The notes below the pieces were generated by a model that saw only the letters and a program-made list of their open reading frames with translations, did not search any database and was not told the origin of the DNA. A DNA stretch of 64,000 bases. Origin: Tunturibacter psychrotolerans. GTDB taxonomy: Bacteria > Acidobacteriota > Terriglobia > Terriglobales > Acidobacteriaceae. Positions 52,069 to 63,958 of the stretch are shown in pieces. A program made the translations under genes and the position numbers. The stretch spans positions 1,736,001 to 1,800,000 of the forward strand of contig NZ_CP132942.1 in NCBI RefSeq assembly GCF_040359615.1, in the 5' to 3' direction. Position 1 is the stretch's first letter; the number at the start of each line of letters is the position of its first letter.

Positions 52069-54561
52069 TTAGGAAGTTGCTTTGCGCGGCTTCTGCACGA
52101 GCAGGTTCGGCGTGACGATGTTTCCGTTCACGTCGGGTAGCTTCGGCGCGATCGGGGTGGTGGTGTCCTTGTAGGTGCCGTCGGTCTGTTTGGTGATGAG
52201 ATGGACGGCGTTGTCTCCGGAAGTGCCAGCGAAGAAGGTCTGGTTGTCAGCGCTTACGACGCCAATGACTGGTGCGATCGGAGTACCGAGTGCCGTCGAT
52301 AGTGGGATGCTGCCAAGGGTTCCGGGGCCTGTGGGCTGAGGAGTGTAGGTCGGTACAACCGCTCCGCTTCCTAGATAGGTGACGAAGGCGATCTTCGAGT
52401 CCGAGGTGGGGAAGACACCGGTGATCGCGGTGGCGGTTATGCCGGGGATTGGGCCGGAGAAGACGGTGCTGGCGGGAAAGAGCTGCGGTATTGTGTTGCC
52501 GGATGAATCGGCTTCAGGGCATTCTCCAGGTGGTAGTCCCGGTCCGGCTAAAACATACTTGGTGGCGGGGTGACTAAGAGCCAAGTCGACCAGGGTTGGC
52601 GTCGGATTGATGGTCGCGCCCAGAACGTGGATGCCGTCGTTTGTTGTGGCGATCCGGTCTGTTTGTGGGCTCTGTACACCGGCATCCGGGTAGAAGAGGT
52701 TCGTGGTGGTCGATGATGTGGTCGGAGGTACACCTACGGTGGTTGTCACCGGGCAGTAGGAGCGTGCCGTCGTGTTGCTACCGCCGAAGAAGGCTCCCAC
52801 GCTTGGAACCCCGATTGCGACGTCCGTCGTATTCAATGGGGTTGTCGTATTGGGTAGCGTTGTTTGCGTCTGGTACCAGCCGGTGAAGGTGGAGTGAACG
52901 AGGAGCTGGTTGTTTGGGGTGACTACGGCTGGTGTCGTAGGTGTTGCCTGCGTCGTTACATCGCCGAGGGTGATATAGACGGTGGTGCTGTCGGGCGAGA
53001 AGACGGCGTGGGTGCCAACGCCGCCGTATTGGGTCTGGATGCCGCCGCTCGCGTTGTAGAGGTAGACGAACTGGCGAACCGGGTCGGTGATGACGAGGGT
53101 CGTACCGTCGGGGGAGATGGCGAGTACAGAGCCGGGTACGGTCGTGTCCTGAGCGCCTAAGCTGTTTGTCGCGGCAGAGAAGGTCATCAACTCGAAGGAG
53201 CTTCCCATGTAGACGGTGCTGCCGTCGTTACTGATGACCATCGAGTTGGGGTAATAGGGCAGGCGAACCGGGCTGCCGAGCTGAGGCTGCGTGAAATCTA
53301 CTGGCACCAGATAGAACGAGCTGGTGCTTGCAATGTAGAGATTAGTGCTGTTGGTGCCTGGCGCTGTGACGAGAACAGGATTCGAGGTGATCGCTTTTCC
53401 GTTGCCGAAGAGACCAATCTGGTTGAACGGGGAAGGATTGCAGGTGGGAGGCTGGCAGACGGCAGTGATGGCAGCTGCGCCGGGGAAGATGGGGGTCACC
53501 GAGGCGGCTGAAGCAGCGGGAATCGTAGTGGGAGTCGTCGATTCGAAGTTGAGGGTGAGGCCGGTGAGGATCGTATTATTTTTGTCTATCGCTACTACGT
53601 TGATCGGCTGAACGTTGTTGGGGTTGACGGTGACGCTAGTGGAAGGGGTGGTCCCAACCGGGGCGGTGAGTGCGATCGAGGTGGGAGGGCAGGTGGAGAA
53701 GAATCCTGCGGAGCTTCCTGCGTTCGAGATATTTGCTGTGATGACGGTCGAACCTGGTTGCTGCGCGGTCGCGACGCCGTTCTCGTCGATGGTGACAACA
53801 GTAGCGGTCTGCGGGGCGTAGGAGAGATGGCCGACTTGGCAACTGATATTCGTACCGTTTCCGGCGACCACCCTGGCCGCGAGCTGGCTGGTGATGGATT
53901 GGGAGACGCAACCGGTTTCAGCGGCTGCAGTGGCGGTTGTCGGGACCGGTACGGCGCAGCAGCCGTTTCCGTTGGTGGTTTGCGCGCAGGTGGAGGCTTG
54001 CGTGTCAAACGCGGCGGGGCTGCAGTTGGTAGCCGGATCGTTGACGCAGTCTGTTGAGAGTGCCCCGAGTGTGACGTTGGTGACGACGGGATGGATAAAG
54101 ACCGGGAGTGGGTTGCTGCTGACTCCTCCTCCGTTGGCGACGACGTAGACCGTGCCGGTTTTGTTGGTGGGGTTGCAGGTGGTGAAGTCGGCGATGCCGC
54201 CGCCGGTGTTCCTGTTCCAGGTTCCTGCGCAGAGACGGCCGGTGGTGGGCTGCACATCGGCGATGGTCATGTCAGGCTGGCCGTTCGGAAGGAAGGTGGC
54301 GTAAGTGAAGCTCGACACCGTCACGGTTGTACCTTTGCAGTCGACTGCGGACGGTGCGCTGACCTGTCCGATCTGTGCGAAGTTCAGCGAGACGCCGAAA
54401 ATCTTTGGTTGAAGCGTGATGTTCGATACCTGACCTACGGCCGGGCCGGTGTCCCCGCCGTTGCAGAAGACGGTGGCGGATTTTTTGGAACAGCCTGAGA
54501 TTGAGACGCCAAAAGGAATCGTGAAAAGCAGAAGAAAAACTAACGTGAGAAACCGACGCAT
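52069..54561 (-). CDS. Large lipoprotein with Ig-like and beta-propeller (YncE-like) regions
   Basis: The 830-residue product begins MRRFLTLVFLLLFTIPFGVS followed by the lipobox SISGC. The first 300 residues are beta-rich and contain many cysteines (for example CAQTTNGNGCCAVPVPTTAT). They include a bacterial Ig-like region, ATVVTIDENGVATAQQPGST then VITANISN. The second half has propeller-like blades such as PYYPNSMVISNDGSTVYMGS and VLAISPDGTTLVITDPVRQF, as in YncE-like proteins. It is probably anchored at the outer membrane. The ligand is unknown. The nested repeat follows its stop immediately. Confidence 0.83.
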   Translation of the reverse strand: MRRFLTLVFLLLFTIPFGVSISGCSKKSATVFCNGGDTGPAVGQVSNITLQPKIFGVSLNFAQIGQVSAPSAVDCKGTTVTVSSFTYATFLPNGQPDMTIADVQPTTGRLCAGTWNRNTGGGIADFTTCNPTNKTGTVYVVANGGGVSSNPLPVFIHPVVTNVTLGALSTDCVNDPATNCSPAAFDTQASTCAQTTNGNGCCAVPVPTTATAAAETGCVSQSITSQLAARVVAGNGTNISCQVGHLSYAPQTATVVTIDENGVATAQQPGSTVITANISNAGSSAGFFSTCPPTSIALTAPVGTTPSTSVTVNPNNVQPINVVAIDKNNTILTGLTLNFESTTPTTIPAASAASVTPIFPGAAAITAVCQPPTCNPSPFNQIGLFGNGKAITSNPVLVTAPGTNSTNLYIASTSSFYLVPVDFTQPQLGSPVRLPYYPNSMVISNDGSTVYMGSSFELMTFSAATNSLGAQDTTVPGSVLAISPDGTTLVITDPVRQFVYLYNASGGIQTQYGGVGTHAVFSPDSTTVYITLGDVTTQATPTTPAVVTPNNQLLVHSTFTGWYQTQTTLPNTTTPLNTTDVAIGVPSVGAFFGGSNTTARSYCPVTTTVGVPPTTSSTTTNLFYPDAGVQSPQTDRIATTNDGIHVLGATINPTPTLVDLALSHPATKYVLAGPGLPPGECPEADSSGNTIPQLFPASTVFSGPIPGITATAITGVFPTSDSKIAFVTYLGSGAVVPTYTPQPTGPGTLGSIPLSTALGTPIAPVIGVVSADNQTFFAGTSGDNAVHLITKQTDGTYKDTTTPIAPKLPDVNGNIVTPNLLVQKPRKATS

Positions 54562-54725
54562 TGAACCTCCCCGTCCAACCAGAACTCAAGCTGAACGGTC
54601 ACACCGCAACCGCTGGATAGCTGAACCCATAGTGTAAAAGCTGCACAGACCGGAAGCAAATCGTCCGGGCCTAATAGTGAACGCTGGTTGGACGATCCAA
54701 CCAATCATTTCGCATCGTGGGAAGA

Positions 54726-54762
54726 TCGCTCCCTTCAGCAAAAAAAACGTTGAAGGGAGCGA
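54726..54762 (-). terminator. Hairpin with a T tract in the loop, after the S9 peptidase gene
   Basis: A perfect 12-bp stem has arms TCGCTCCCTTCA (54726-54737) and TGAAGGGAGCGA (54751-54762). Its 13-nt loop contains eight T residues on the minus strand. It lies 19 bp after the S9 peptidase stop. The T tract in the loop, not after the stem, makes it atypical. Confidence 0.6.
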
Positions 54763-54780
54763 GGCTTGGAGACGGACCGT

Positions 54781-56856
54781 CTAGTTTGCGGGCATCTCTG
54801 TTTCGAACCAGTTCAGAGCGCGCTCGAGAACGTCTCTCCGGTGGCCGGGGTCGTGGAACGAGTGTCCCTCGTTCGGGTATATCACCAACTGTGTCTTTAC
54901 GCCTTCGGCACGGAGGGCATGCCAGAACTCGAAGCTCTGAGGAGCGGGGCATTCGCCGTCGCGATCCCCTACGACGACCAGGGTTGGGGTCTTTACTTTC
55001 TTGATGTACTCGATTGCCGAGCTTTTGGCGTAGACGTCCGCGTCGTCATAGACGGTTTTGCCGAAGAACGGCACCATCCACTGGTCGATCGAGTTTTCGC
55101 CGTAGTAGCTCTTCCAGTCGCTGATGCCTGCTCCGGCGACTGCGGCGCGGAAGCGATTGGTTTGCGTGACGCCGAACATCGTCATGAAGCCGCCGTAGCT
55201 CCAGCCGGTGAGGCCTTCACGATTTTTGTCGATGGGGAAGCGCTTTTCGAGGACGTCCATGCCGGCGAGGATGTCGCGGAGATCGCCATAGCCGAAGTCC
55301 TTGATGTTGGCTTGCGTGAATTTCTCTCCCTGGCCATAGCTGCCGCGTGGGTTCGGCATGAAGACAAAGTATCCGAGGGCGGAAAACGGCACGCTTCCGT
55401 AGCCGACACCAGGCCAACGCGGCGTGACGGCAGCTGAGGGGCCGCCGTGAACACCGACGAGGAGAGGATACTTTTTCGCGGGATCATAGTTAGCAGGGTA
55501 GAGAAGCCATCCCTGGACTTTGAATCCGTCGTTGGTCCACTCGATGTTCTCGGCCTTTCCCCAGGTGGGTTTGAGGCCGTCATTGAGATGTGTGATCTGT
55601 TTCAGGTCGTGGATTGGACCTGCCCATACTTCGGGGGCTCGCTCGTACGAGCTGCGGACGATCGCAATGGTGTGTTCGTGAGACAGCGAGACGCTCATCT
55701 CAAAGTCGCCTGCGCCGATGGTCTCCGGGAAGGTCACGCTGGCCTGGGGGATATCTTTGCCGGTTGCCAGATCGATGGCCGTGAGGTGACTGCTGCCGCC
55801 GACCTGTTCCGCGATGGCCATGATTTCGGGTCCGACCCAGCCGATGAAGGCGACCGAAGCGGCGCGACCTGGAGTTACGTCTTTGGGTTCGCCGCCGGTG
55901 GATGGGATGAGATAGAGGTCACCGCCGGTGGATCCCTGGTCGCTCATGATGCCGCCGATAAAGGCGATTTGCTTGCCGTTCGGCGACCAACGGGGGACGG
56001 CGATCTGGAGACCGTGGAGGGGGCCGGAGATCTTGGTGGTATCGAGGATGGATTTGGGCTCACCGGTGGCAAGATCTCCGGTGTAGAGCTGAGCGACCCA
56101 CCAGTTGTTCTCGCCCGGTGGGTTTGCGGCTACAAAGGCTAGATTTTTCGAGTCAGGCGACCAGCTGAATTCATAGACGTGCAGCGATGCGGGCGTTGCC
56201 TGCGAGAAGGTGCCGGTTGCGACCTGTACGACTCCGACCCGCTGAATTTCGACGCCGTCTTCGCCGATGACGCCTGACCATGGCTTCATAGCTGCGAGGG
56301 CTCCGGCACTGCGCGTAGCATTCTCAACAAAGAGGAAGCCAACGGATTTTCCATCGGGGGACCAGGCGAGAGAGTCGATGTTGCCTACGAGATGGGTCAG
56401 TTGCTTTGATTCGCCTGTGCTCTTTGACCAGAGGAAGATCTCGTCCTGTCCTGACTGATCGGCTTTTGCTGTGCAGTCGGAGACGAACGCGAGGGATTCT
56501 CCATCGGGCGACCACTTTGGATCCGCGCTACTGCAGTCGGTTGCTCCTGATCCTGTGCTGATGATCTTCTCTTTGGCGGGATCCGGATTCAAAGCGTCGG
56601 ACAGATGAATCTGGGTGCTTCCGTGACTTCGGACCGACCAGGCTACGCTGGCGCCATCTGGTGAGATTGCTACTGCAGTGGGAGTTTTGGTCTGGCCAAG
56701 TGTTTCGATCAGCGGGCCGATTCGCGGGTCACTGGGGGTGGTTGCGGACGCGTCGGATTCGGCTCTCGCTGCGGAGGCGAGTCCAAACGTCGATAAAGCA
56801 GTGAAGGCGATGAACCCAAAGGAGAGCGAATGCTTACGAAGTTCTACCAAAGCCAT
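54781..56856 (-). CDS. S9 family peptidase (prolyl oligopeptidase / acylaminoacyl peptidase-like), exported
   Basis: The 691-residue serine peptidase has a signal peptide (FGFIAFTALSTFGLASAARA). An N-terminal beta-propeller follows, with WD40-like blades (DPKWSPDGESLAFVSD, SLAWSPDGKSVGFLF, VPRWSPNGKQIAFIGG). The C-terminal alpha/beta hydrolase domain carries the nucleophile Ser in GLTGWSYGGFM (near residue 553), Asp in VVGDRDGECP and His in YPNEGHSFHDP. Length fits the S9C/S9B groups. It likely degrades peptides in the periplasm. It diverges from the ribosomal operon. Confidence 0.95.
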   Translation of the reverse strand: MALVELRKHSLSFGFIAFTALSTFGLASAARAESDASATTPSDPRIGPLIETLGQTKTPTAVAISPDGASVAWSVRSHGSTQIHLSDALNPDPAKEKIISTGSGATDCSSADPKWSPDGESLAFVSDCTAKADQSGQDEIFLWSKSTGESKQLTHLVGNIDSLAWSPDGKSVGFLFVENATRSAGALAAMKPWSGVIGEDGVEIQRVGVVQVATGTFSQATPASLHVYEFSWSPDSKNLAFVAANPPGENNWWVAQLYTGDLATGEPKSILDTTKISGPLHGLQIAVPRWSPNGKQIAFIGGIMSDQGSTGGDLYLIPSTGGEPKDVTPGRAASVAFIGWVGPEIMAIAEQVGGSSHLTAIDLATGKDIPQASVTFPETIGAGDFEMSVSLSHEHTIAIVRSSYERAPEVWAGPIHDLKQITHLNDGLKPTWGKAENIEWTNDGFKVQGWLLYPANYDPAKKYPLLVGVHGGPSAAVTPRWPGVGYGSVPFSALGYFVFMPNPRGSYGQGEKFTQANIKDFGYGDLRDILAGMDVLEKRFPIDKNREGLTGWSYGGFMTMFGVTQTNRFRAAVAGAGISDWKSYYGENSIDQWMVPFFGKTVYDDADVYAKSSAIEYIKKVKTPTLVVVGDRDGECPAPQSFEFWHALRAEGVKTQLVIYPNEGHSFHDPGHRRDVLERALNWFETEMPAN

Positions 56857-56959
56857 GCGAAAAGCCTAGCATGGAGAGGACATGCGGATGTCGGCGGAAG
56901 GGCGACTGCATCCTGGCTTGTGCAATCAGCGGTTTTTGATGGGAAAAGCGGCGAAAAAT

Positions 56960-56988
56960 TTGACGTTTTGCCGTCATATTGATATTGT
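56960..56988 (+). promoter_or_regulatory. Sigma-70-type promoter for the rpsL operon
   Basis: TTGACG (56960-56965), a 17-bp spacer, then TATTGT (56983-56988). Five of six -35 and four of six -10 bases match consensus at the ideal spacing. It points towards rpsL, about 510 bp upstream. Other promoters nearer to rpsL are possible. Confidence 0.6.
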
Positions 56989-57372
56989 AAAAAGGTTCCG
57001 CGAGTATCCGGACCGTGTCGTAGGGGAAGCTCGACGCACGGATGGGTGGAGAAAAACCCACGTGATCTTAGGTTCGCTTCCCGTCGCAAGACGGGTTGAG
57101 GATGATTGCGCTATACTGGATACAAGAGATTCACCGCAGGACATTCCCGGTCAGTGATTCGTCTGATTCATCGGATCTGAATGTCGTTCGTCTGCGGCCT
57201 ATCGCAATCGTGCCTGCGACACCCTCCACCCTGGATGGGCTATGCGGGCCGGGACAGCGAAACGGAGTCGGCTCATCCTTCGAAAGTTGAGGAAAGGCGC
57301 TCGGCCACCGTCGACTGTTTACGTCTGGTTTGTTGTACCGGTTTACAGACGCAGCAGGGAAGATCTTCGTCA

Positions 57373-57399
57373 GAGACGCTTCAGCGTTCTCACTTTTTT
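57373..57399 (+). terminator. Terminator-like hairpin in the rpsL leader (possible attenuator)
   Basis: GAGACGC (57373-57379), loop TTCA, GCGTTCTC (57384-57391) form a 7-bp stem with one bulged T. Six T residues follow at 57394-57399. It lies 105 bp upstream of the rpsL start, in the sense direction, so it could end some transcripts before the operon. Confidence 0.5.
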
Positions 57400-57503
57400 G
57401 CGTGTACGGGGTATGTACCGCAAAGAGGCGAAGCTTGAATCTTACCTGTGCGTCTCACATAAGTTTGGTTGTAATGTTTCGCGCGCATTAACAAGGAGTT
57501 CTA

Positions 57504-57887
57504 GTGCCTACGTTCCATCAGCTCGTCAAGCAGGGCCGCACGCCCACTCGTTATAAGACCGCCAGTCCCGCGCTTCAGGGTTCGCCCCAGCGCCGTGGCG
57601 TCTGCACCCGCGTTTACACTCAGACCCCCAAGAAGCCGAACTCGGCTCTCCGGAAGGTTGCGCGTGTTCGCCTCACCAACGGGATCGAAGTTACGACCTA
57701 TATCCCGGGCATCGGCCACAACCTGCAGGAGCACTCGATTGTGCTGATCCGCGGCGGCCGTGTGAAGGATCTGCCGGGCGTTCGGTATCACGTGGTTCGC
57801 GGCACGCTCGACTCGGTCGGCGTGGCCAACCGCAAGCAGAGCCGCTCGAAGTACGGCGCGAAGCGTCCGAAGGCTGCTGCTAAGTAA
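57504..57887 (+). CDS. rpsL: 30S ribosomal protein S12
   Basis: The 127-residue decoding-centre protein includes [17 protein letters not shown] and [20 protein letters not shown]. Lys43 and Lys88, the usual sites of streptomycin-resistance changes, are both the wild-type residue, and the Asp89 modification site is kept. The start is a GTG at 57504 with AAGGAG at 57491-57496. It is the first gene of the operon. rpoB/rpoC, which often precede it, are not upstream here. Confidence 0.99.
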   Translation: MPTFHQLVKQGRTPTRYKTASPALQGSPQRRGVCTRVYTQTPKKPNSALRKVARVRLTNGIEVTTYIPGIGHNLQEHSIVLIRGGRVKDLPGVRYHVVRGTLDSVGVANRKQSRSKYGAKRPKAAAK

Positions 57888-57998
57888 GTTTGTAGTTTTG
57901 AGATCAACCCGGCTGACTGAGTGAATCGGTTAGCCGCATTAATCAGGTTCAGGGCTTGAGAGTTCTACGGCCCTGAAGGAAGACGAGAAGAGAAAGCA

Positions 57999-58469
57999 AT
58001 GCCGAGAAAAGGTTACATCGCAAAGCGTGAAGTTGCTGCAGACCCGGTCTATAACTCGACCCTGGTCACGAAGTTTGTTAACTCGATGATGTGGGGCGGC
58101 AAGAAGTCGACCGCGCAGGGCATCTTCTACACCGCCATGACCAACCTTGAGCAGAAGGGCGGCGACGAAGCCCTCAAGCTGTTCAAGAAGGCGATCGAGA
58201 ACTGCAAGCCGCTTCTCGAGGTCAAGAGCCGCCGTGTTGGTGGTGCGAACTACCAGGTGCCGATCGAAGTTCTGCCGGAGCGCCGCACCTCGCTTGCTAT
58301 TCGCTGGCTTGTGACTTATGGCCGCGCGCGTGGCGAGAAGGGCATGGTTGAGAAGCTCACTGCTGAGTTGCTCGATGCCGCGAACGGCCGTGGCGCCGCG
58401 ATGAAGAAGAAGGAAGACGTTCACCGTATGGCCGAAGCCAATAAGGCTTTCGCGCACTACCGCTGGTAG
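57999..58469 (+). CDS. rpsG: 30S ribosomal protein S7
   Basis: The 156-residue protein nucleates assembly of the 30S head. [20 protein letters not shown], the central [19 protein letters not shown] and the C-terminal [13 protein letters not shown] match bacterial S7 throughout. It is 111 bp after rpsL, with AGAAGAGA upstream of its ATG. In enteric bacteria S7 represses its own str operon. Confidence 0.99.
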   Translation: MPRKGYIAKREVAADPVYNSTLVTKFVNSMMWGGKKSTAQGIFYTAMTNLEQKGGDEALKLFKKAIENCKPLLEVKSRRVGGANYQVPIEVLPERRTSLAIRWLVTYGRARGEKGMVEKLTAELLDAANGRGAAMKKKEDVHRMAEANKAFAHYRW

Positions 58470-58553
58470 TTAGTTCTCCAGCAACGTCCTTGTGATTTTA
58501 GGTTCAACGCTGTTATTACCGCGAGCAGAATGCTCGCAGATGAGAGATAGATC

Positions 58554-60653
<2,100 letters not shown>

Positions 60654-60722
60654 ACGCCATTGGGCGTTAGCCCGGGCAAGAATTTTAGAAGTCAACGAGA
60701 CACAGGAAACACGGAGAGAGTC

Positions 60723-61910
<1,188 letters not shown>

Positions 61911-62038
61911 AGAACGTGCACCACGAAGAAGTCTTTTAGTTGTTGCTGTATTGAGAATCGAGGGCTGCCGGTACGTGCAGAAGTTCATGGCCGGCAGTTA
62001 CTCCAAACGATCTTTGAGTAGCGTGAAAGAGACCGAAA

Positions 62039-62356
62039 ATGGCTGGACAGAGAATCAGAATTCGTTTGAAGGCATATGACTACCGCGTGCTGGATACGTC
62101 GACCGGCGAGATCGTCGAGACGGCAAAGCGCACGGGCGCTCAGGTTGCGGGTCCCATTCCCCTGCCGACCATGAAGAACAAGTACTGCGTTCTTCGTTCG
62201 CCCCACGTCGACAAGAAGTCGCGCGAGGCCTTCGAGATTCGTACGCACAAGCGGCTGATCGATATTCTCGAGCCGACTCAGCAGACCGTCGATGCGTTGA
62301 TGAAGTTGGATCTGCCTGCAGGTGTTGACGTCGAGATCAAGACGGTTCAGAAGTAA
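62039..62356 (+). CDS. rpsJ: 30S ribosomal protein S10
   Basis: The 105-residue protein ([20 protein letters not shown], and [20 protein letters not shown]) is a 30S head protein and the partner of NusB in antitermination. It starts 128 bp after tuf. That gap holds a 7-bp inverted repeat CTGCCGG/CCGGCAG (61965-61971, 61991-61997) that may be leader structure. Confidence 0.99.
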   Translation: MAGQRIRIRLKAYDYRVLDTSTGEIVETAKRTGAQVAGPIPLPTMKNKYCVLRSPHVDKKSREAFEIRTHKRLIDILEPTQQTVDALMKLDLPAGVDVEIKTVQK

Positions 62357-62453
62357 AAAATCTTTTGGCGAAATGTTTCTGTTTTCGCTTATTAAAAGTA
62401 CTAGCCCGGCAGTGCTGAGCTGAAGTTCAGCATGATGAGGAAAGGAAGCTCCA

Positions 62454-63191
62454 ATGTCAGTAGTAGGAATTCTCGGAAAAAAAGTCGGCATGACGCAGAT
62501 CTTCGACGAGCGCGGTGATATTCACCCCGTGACTGTTTTGAAGGCTGGTCCTTGCGTGATCACTCAGCTGAAGACGCTTGCGAAGGATGGCTATGAAGCC
62601 GCGCAGATCGGCTACGTCGACTTCGTCAAGGCCTCCAAGGTCAATAAGGCGATGACTGGTCACTTCGCCAAGTCGGATGTTCCTCCAGTCAAGGTGATCC
62701 GCGAAGTTGGTCTCGAAGCAGTGAAGACTGCTGAAGGCGAAGAGAAGGTAACGGCCAAGGCGGGCGACCGGATTCTGGTCGACATCTTCAACGACGAGCG
62801 GTTTGTTGACGTGATTGGAACCTCCAAGGGACGCGGTTTTGCTGGTGTTATCCGTCGCCATGGATTCGGCGGCGGTCCCAAGTCGCACGGTCACATGTTC
62901 CAGGTGCAGGGTTCGATCGGAGCTTCGTCGTTTCCGTCTCGCGTCTTCCCTGGTCAGCGTATGCCGGGCCACATGGGCGATGCACAGATTACGGTTCGCA
63001 ACCTGCGTATTCGCGGGATTGATCTTGAGGATAACCTTCTGCTGGTTGAAGGGGCAGTGCCCGGCCCGCGTGATGGTTTCGTGCTGATCTCGAAGGCTAA
63101 GGCTCCACCGCGCGAGCGTCGTGGATTTGCTGGAGAAGCGACGAAGGACGCGTTGAAGGCTTCGAAGAAGGCTGCGCCGAAGAAGAAGTAA
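62454..63191 (+). CDS. rplC: 50S ribosomal protein L3
   Basis: The 245-residue protein has GILGKKVGMTQIFDERGDIH at the N-terminus and the loop reaching the peptidyl-transferase centre in GGPKSHGHMFQVQGS and PGQRMPGHMGDAQITVRNL. A Lys/Ala-rich tail of about 30 residues (KASKKAAPKKK end) makes it longer than E. coli L3. It lies 97 bp after rpsJ. Confidence 0.99.
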   Translation: MSVVGILGKKVGMTQIFDERGDIHPVTVLKAGPCVITQLKTLAKDGYEAAQIGYVDFVKASKVNKAMTGHFAKSDVPPVKVIREVGLEAVKTAEGEEKVTAKAGDRILVDIFNDERFVDVIGTSKGRGFAGVIRRHGFGGGPKSHGHMFQVQGSIGASSFPSRVFPGQRMPGHMGDAQITVRNLRIRGIDLEDNLLLVEGAVPGPRDGFVLISKAKAPPRERRGFAGEATKDALKASKKAAPKKK

Positions 63192-63208
63192 AGAAGTTTT
63201 AGACAAAA

Positions 63209-63266
63209 AGCACTTTATTTGAGTGCTTACTAAACAAAGTTTTTGCTCGCCGCATCGATGGCGAGC
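63209..63266 (+). promoter_or_regulatory. Two tandem hairpins in the rplC-rplD gap
   Basis: AAGCACT/AGTGCTT (63209-63215, 63223-63229) and GCTCGCC/GGCGAGC (63245-63251, 63260-63266) are perfect 7-bp stems with 7- and 8-nt loops. The second ends 17 nt before the rplD start. They could be mRNA structures bound by a ribosomal protein or processing sites. This role is inferred. Confidence 0.4.
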
Positions 63267-63283
63267 GCAAAGAGAGAAGAACG

Positions 63284-63958
63284 ATGGCAAACATCAACGT
63301 AGTAAATCTCGCTGGAGCCAAGGTCGGAGAGTTCGAACTCGTCGACGAGGTGTTTGCGGCAGAGATCAACGACGGGCTCCTCTGGGAGTCGGTCAAGCAC
63401 TACCGTGCCGCTCTTCGGCAGGGAACTGCAGCCACCAAGAGCCGCAATCAGGTCTCTGGTGCTGGCAAGAAGCTATGGAAGCAGAAGGGAACCGGTCGCG
63501 CACGTGTCGGTTCGATTCGCACTCCGCTCTGGCGTGGTGGTGGTACGGTCCATGGACCGAAGCCGCGCAGCTACGAGTACGCCTTTCCGCAGAAGAAGCT
63601 GATGGGCGCACTTCGCTCCGCGATCTCCGCGAAGATCAACGACGGCAAGTTCACCGTTGTCGACTCGTTCGAGGTTCCTGAGGCGAAGACCAAGCTCTTC
63701 CGCACCGCGCTGAACAAGCTTGAAGCTGGCAAGACGACTCTGCTCGTTGAGAGCAGCCGCAAGCTCGACGAGAAGCTCTACCTCGGTTCGCGTAATCTGC
63801 AGGGTGTTGAATTGGTTCTCAGCTCTGAGGTTCATCCTTACGACCTGCTCCGCTACGAGCACGCTGTGTTCTCGAAGGATGCCATCGAGGCTCTTCAGGA
63901 GACTCTCAAGAAGTTTGTTTCGAAGCGCAGCAAAACCGCGCAGAAGGAGGTTGCGTAA
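63284..63958 (+). CDS. rplD: 50S ribosomal protein L4
   Basis: The 224-residue protein contains the internal loop lining the exit tunnel (KLWKQKGTGRARVGSIRTPL followed by WRGGGTVHGP) and RSYEYAFPQKKLMGALRSA. The C-terminal globular part follows normal L4. In E. coli L4 represses the S10 operon. Here its gene follows two hairpins. The stop precedes the rplW ATG without a gap. Confidence 0.99.
   Translation: MANINVVNLAGAKVGEFELVDEVFAAEINDGLLWESVKHYRAALRQGTAATKSRNQVSGAGKKLWKQKGTGRARVGSIRTPLWRGGGTVHGPKPRSYEYAFPQKKLMGALRSAISAKINDGKFTVVDSFEVPEAKTKLFRTALNKLEAGKTTLLVESSRKLDEKLYLGSRNLQGVELVLSSEVHPYDLLRYEHAVFSKDAIEALQETLKKFVSKRSKTAQKEVA

Larger units (their letters stand above)
56857..57503. other. 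Promoter and leader region of the ribosomal protein operon
   Basis: About 650 bp between the divergent S9 peptidase gene and rpsL. Besides the promoter (56960-56988) and terminator-like hairpin (57373-57399) listed separately, it contains CCCGTC-GCAA-GACGGG (57080-57095, a 6-bp stem with a GNRA-type loop) and CGTCTG/CAGACG (57322-57351). The reading frames here look random. A structured leader of about 500 nt is implied if transcription starts at that promoter. Confidence 0.55.
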
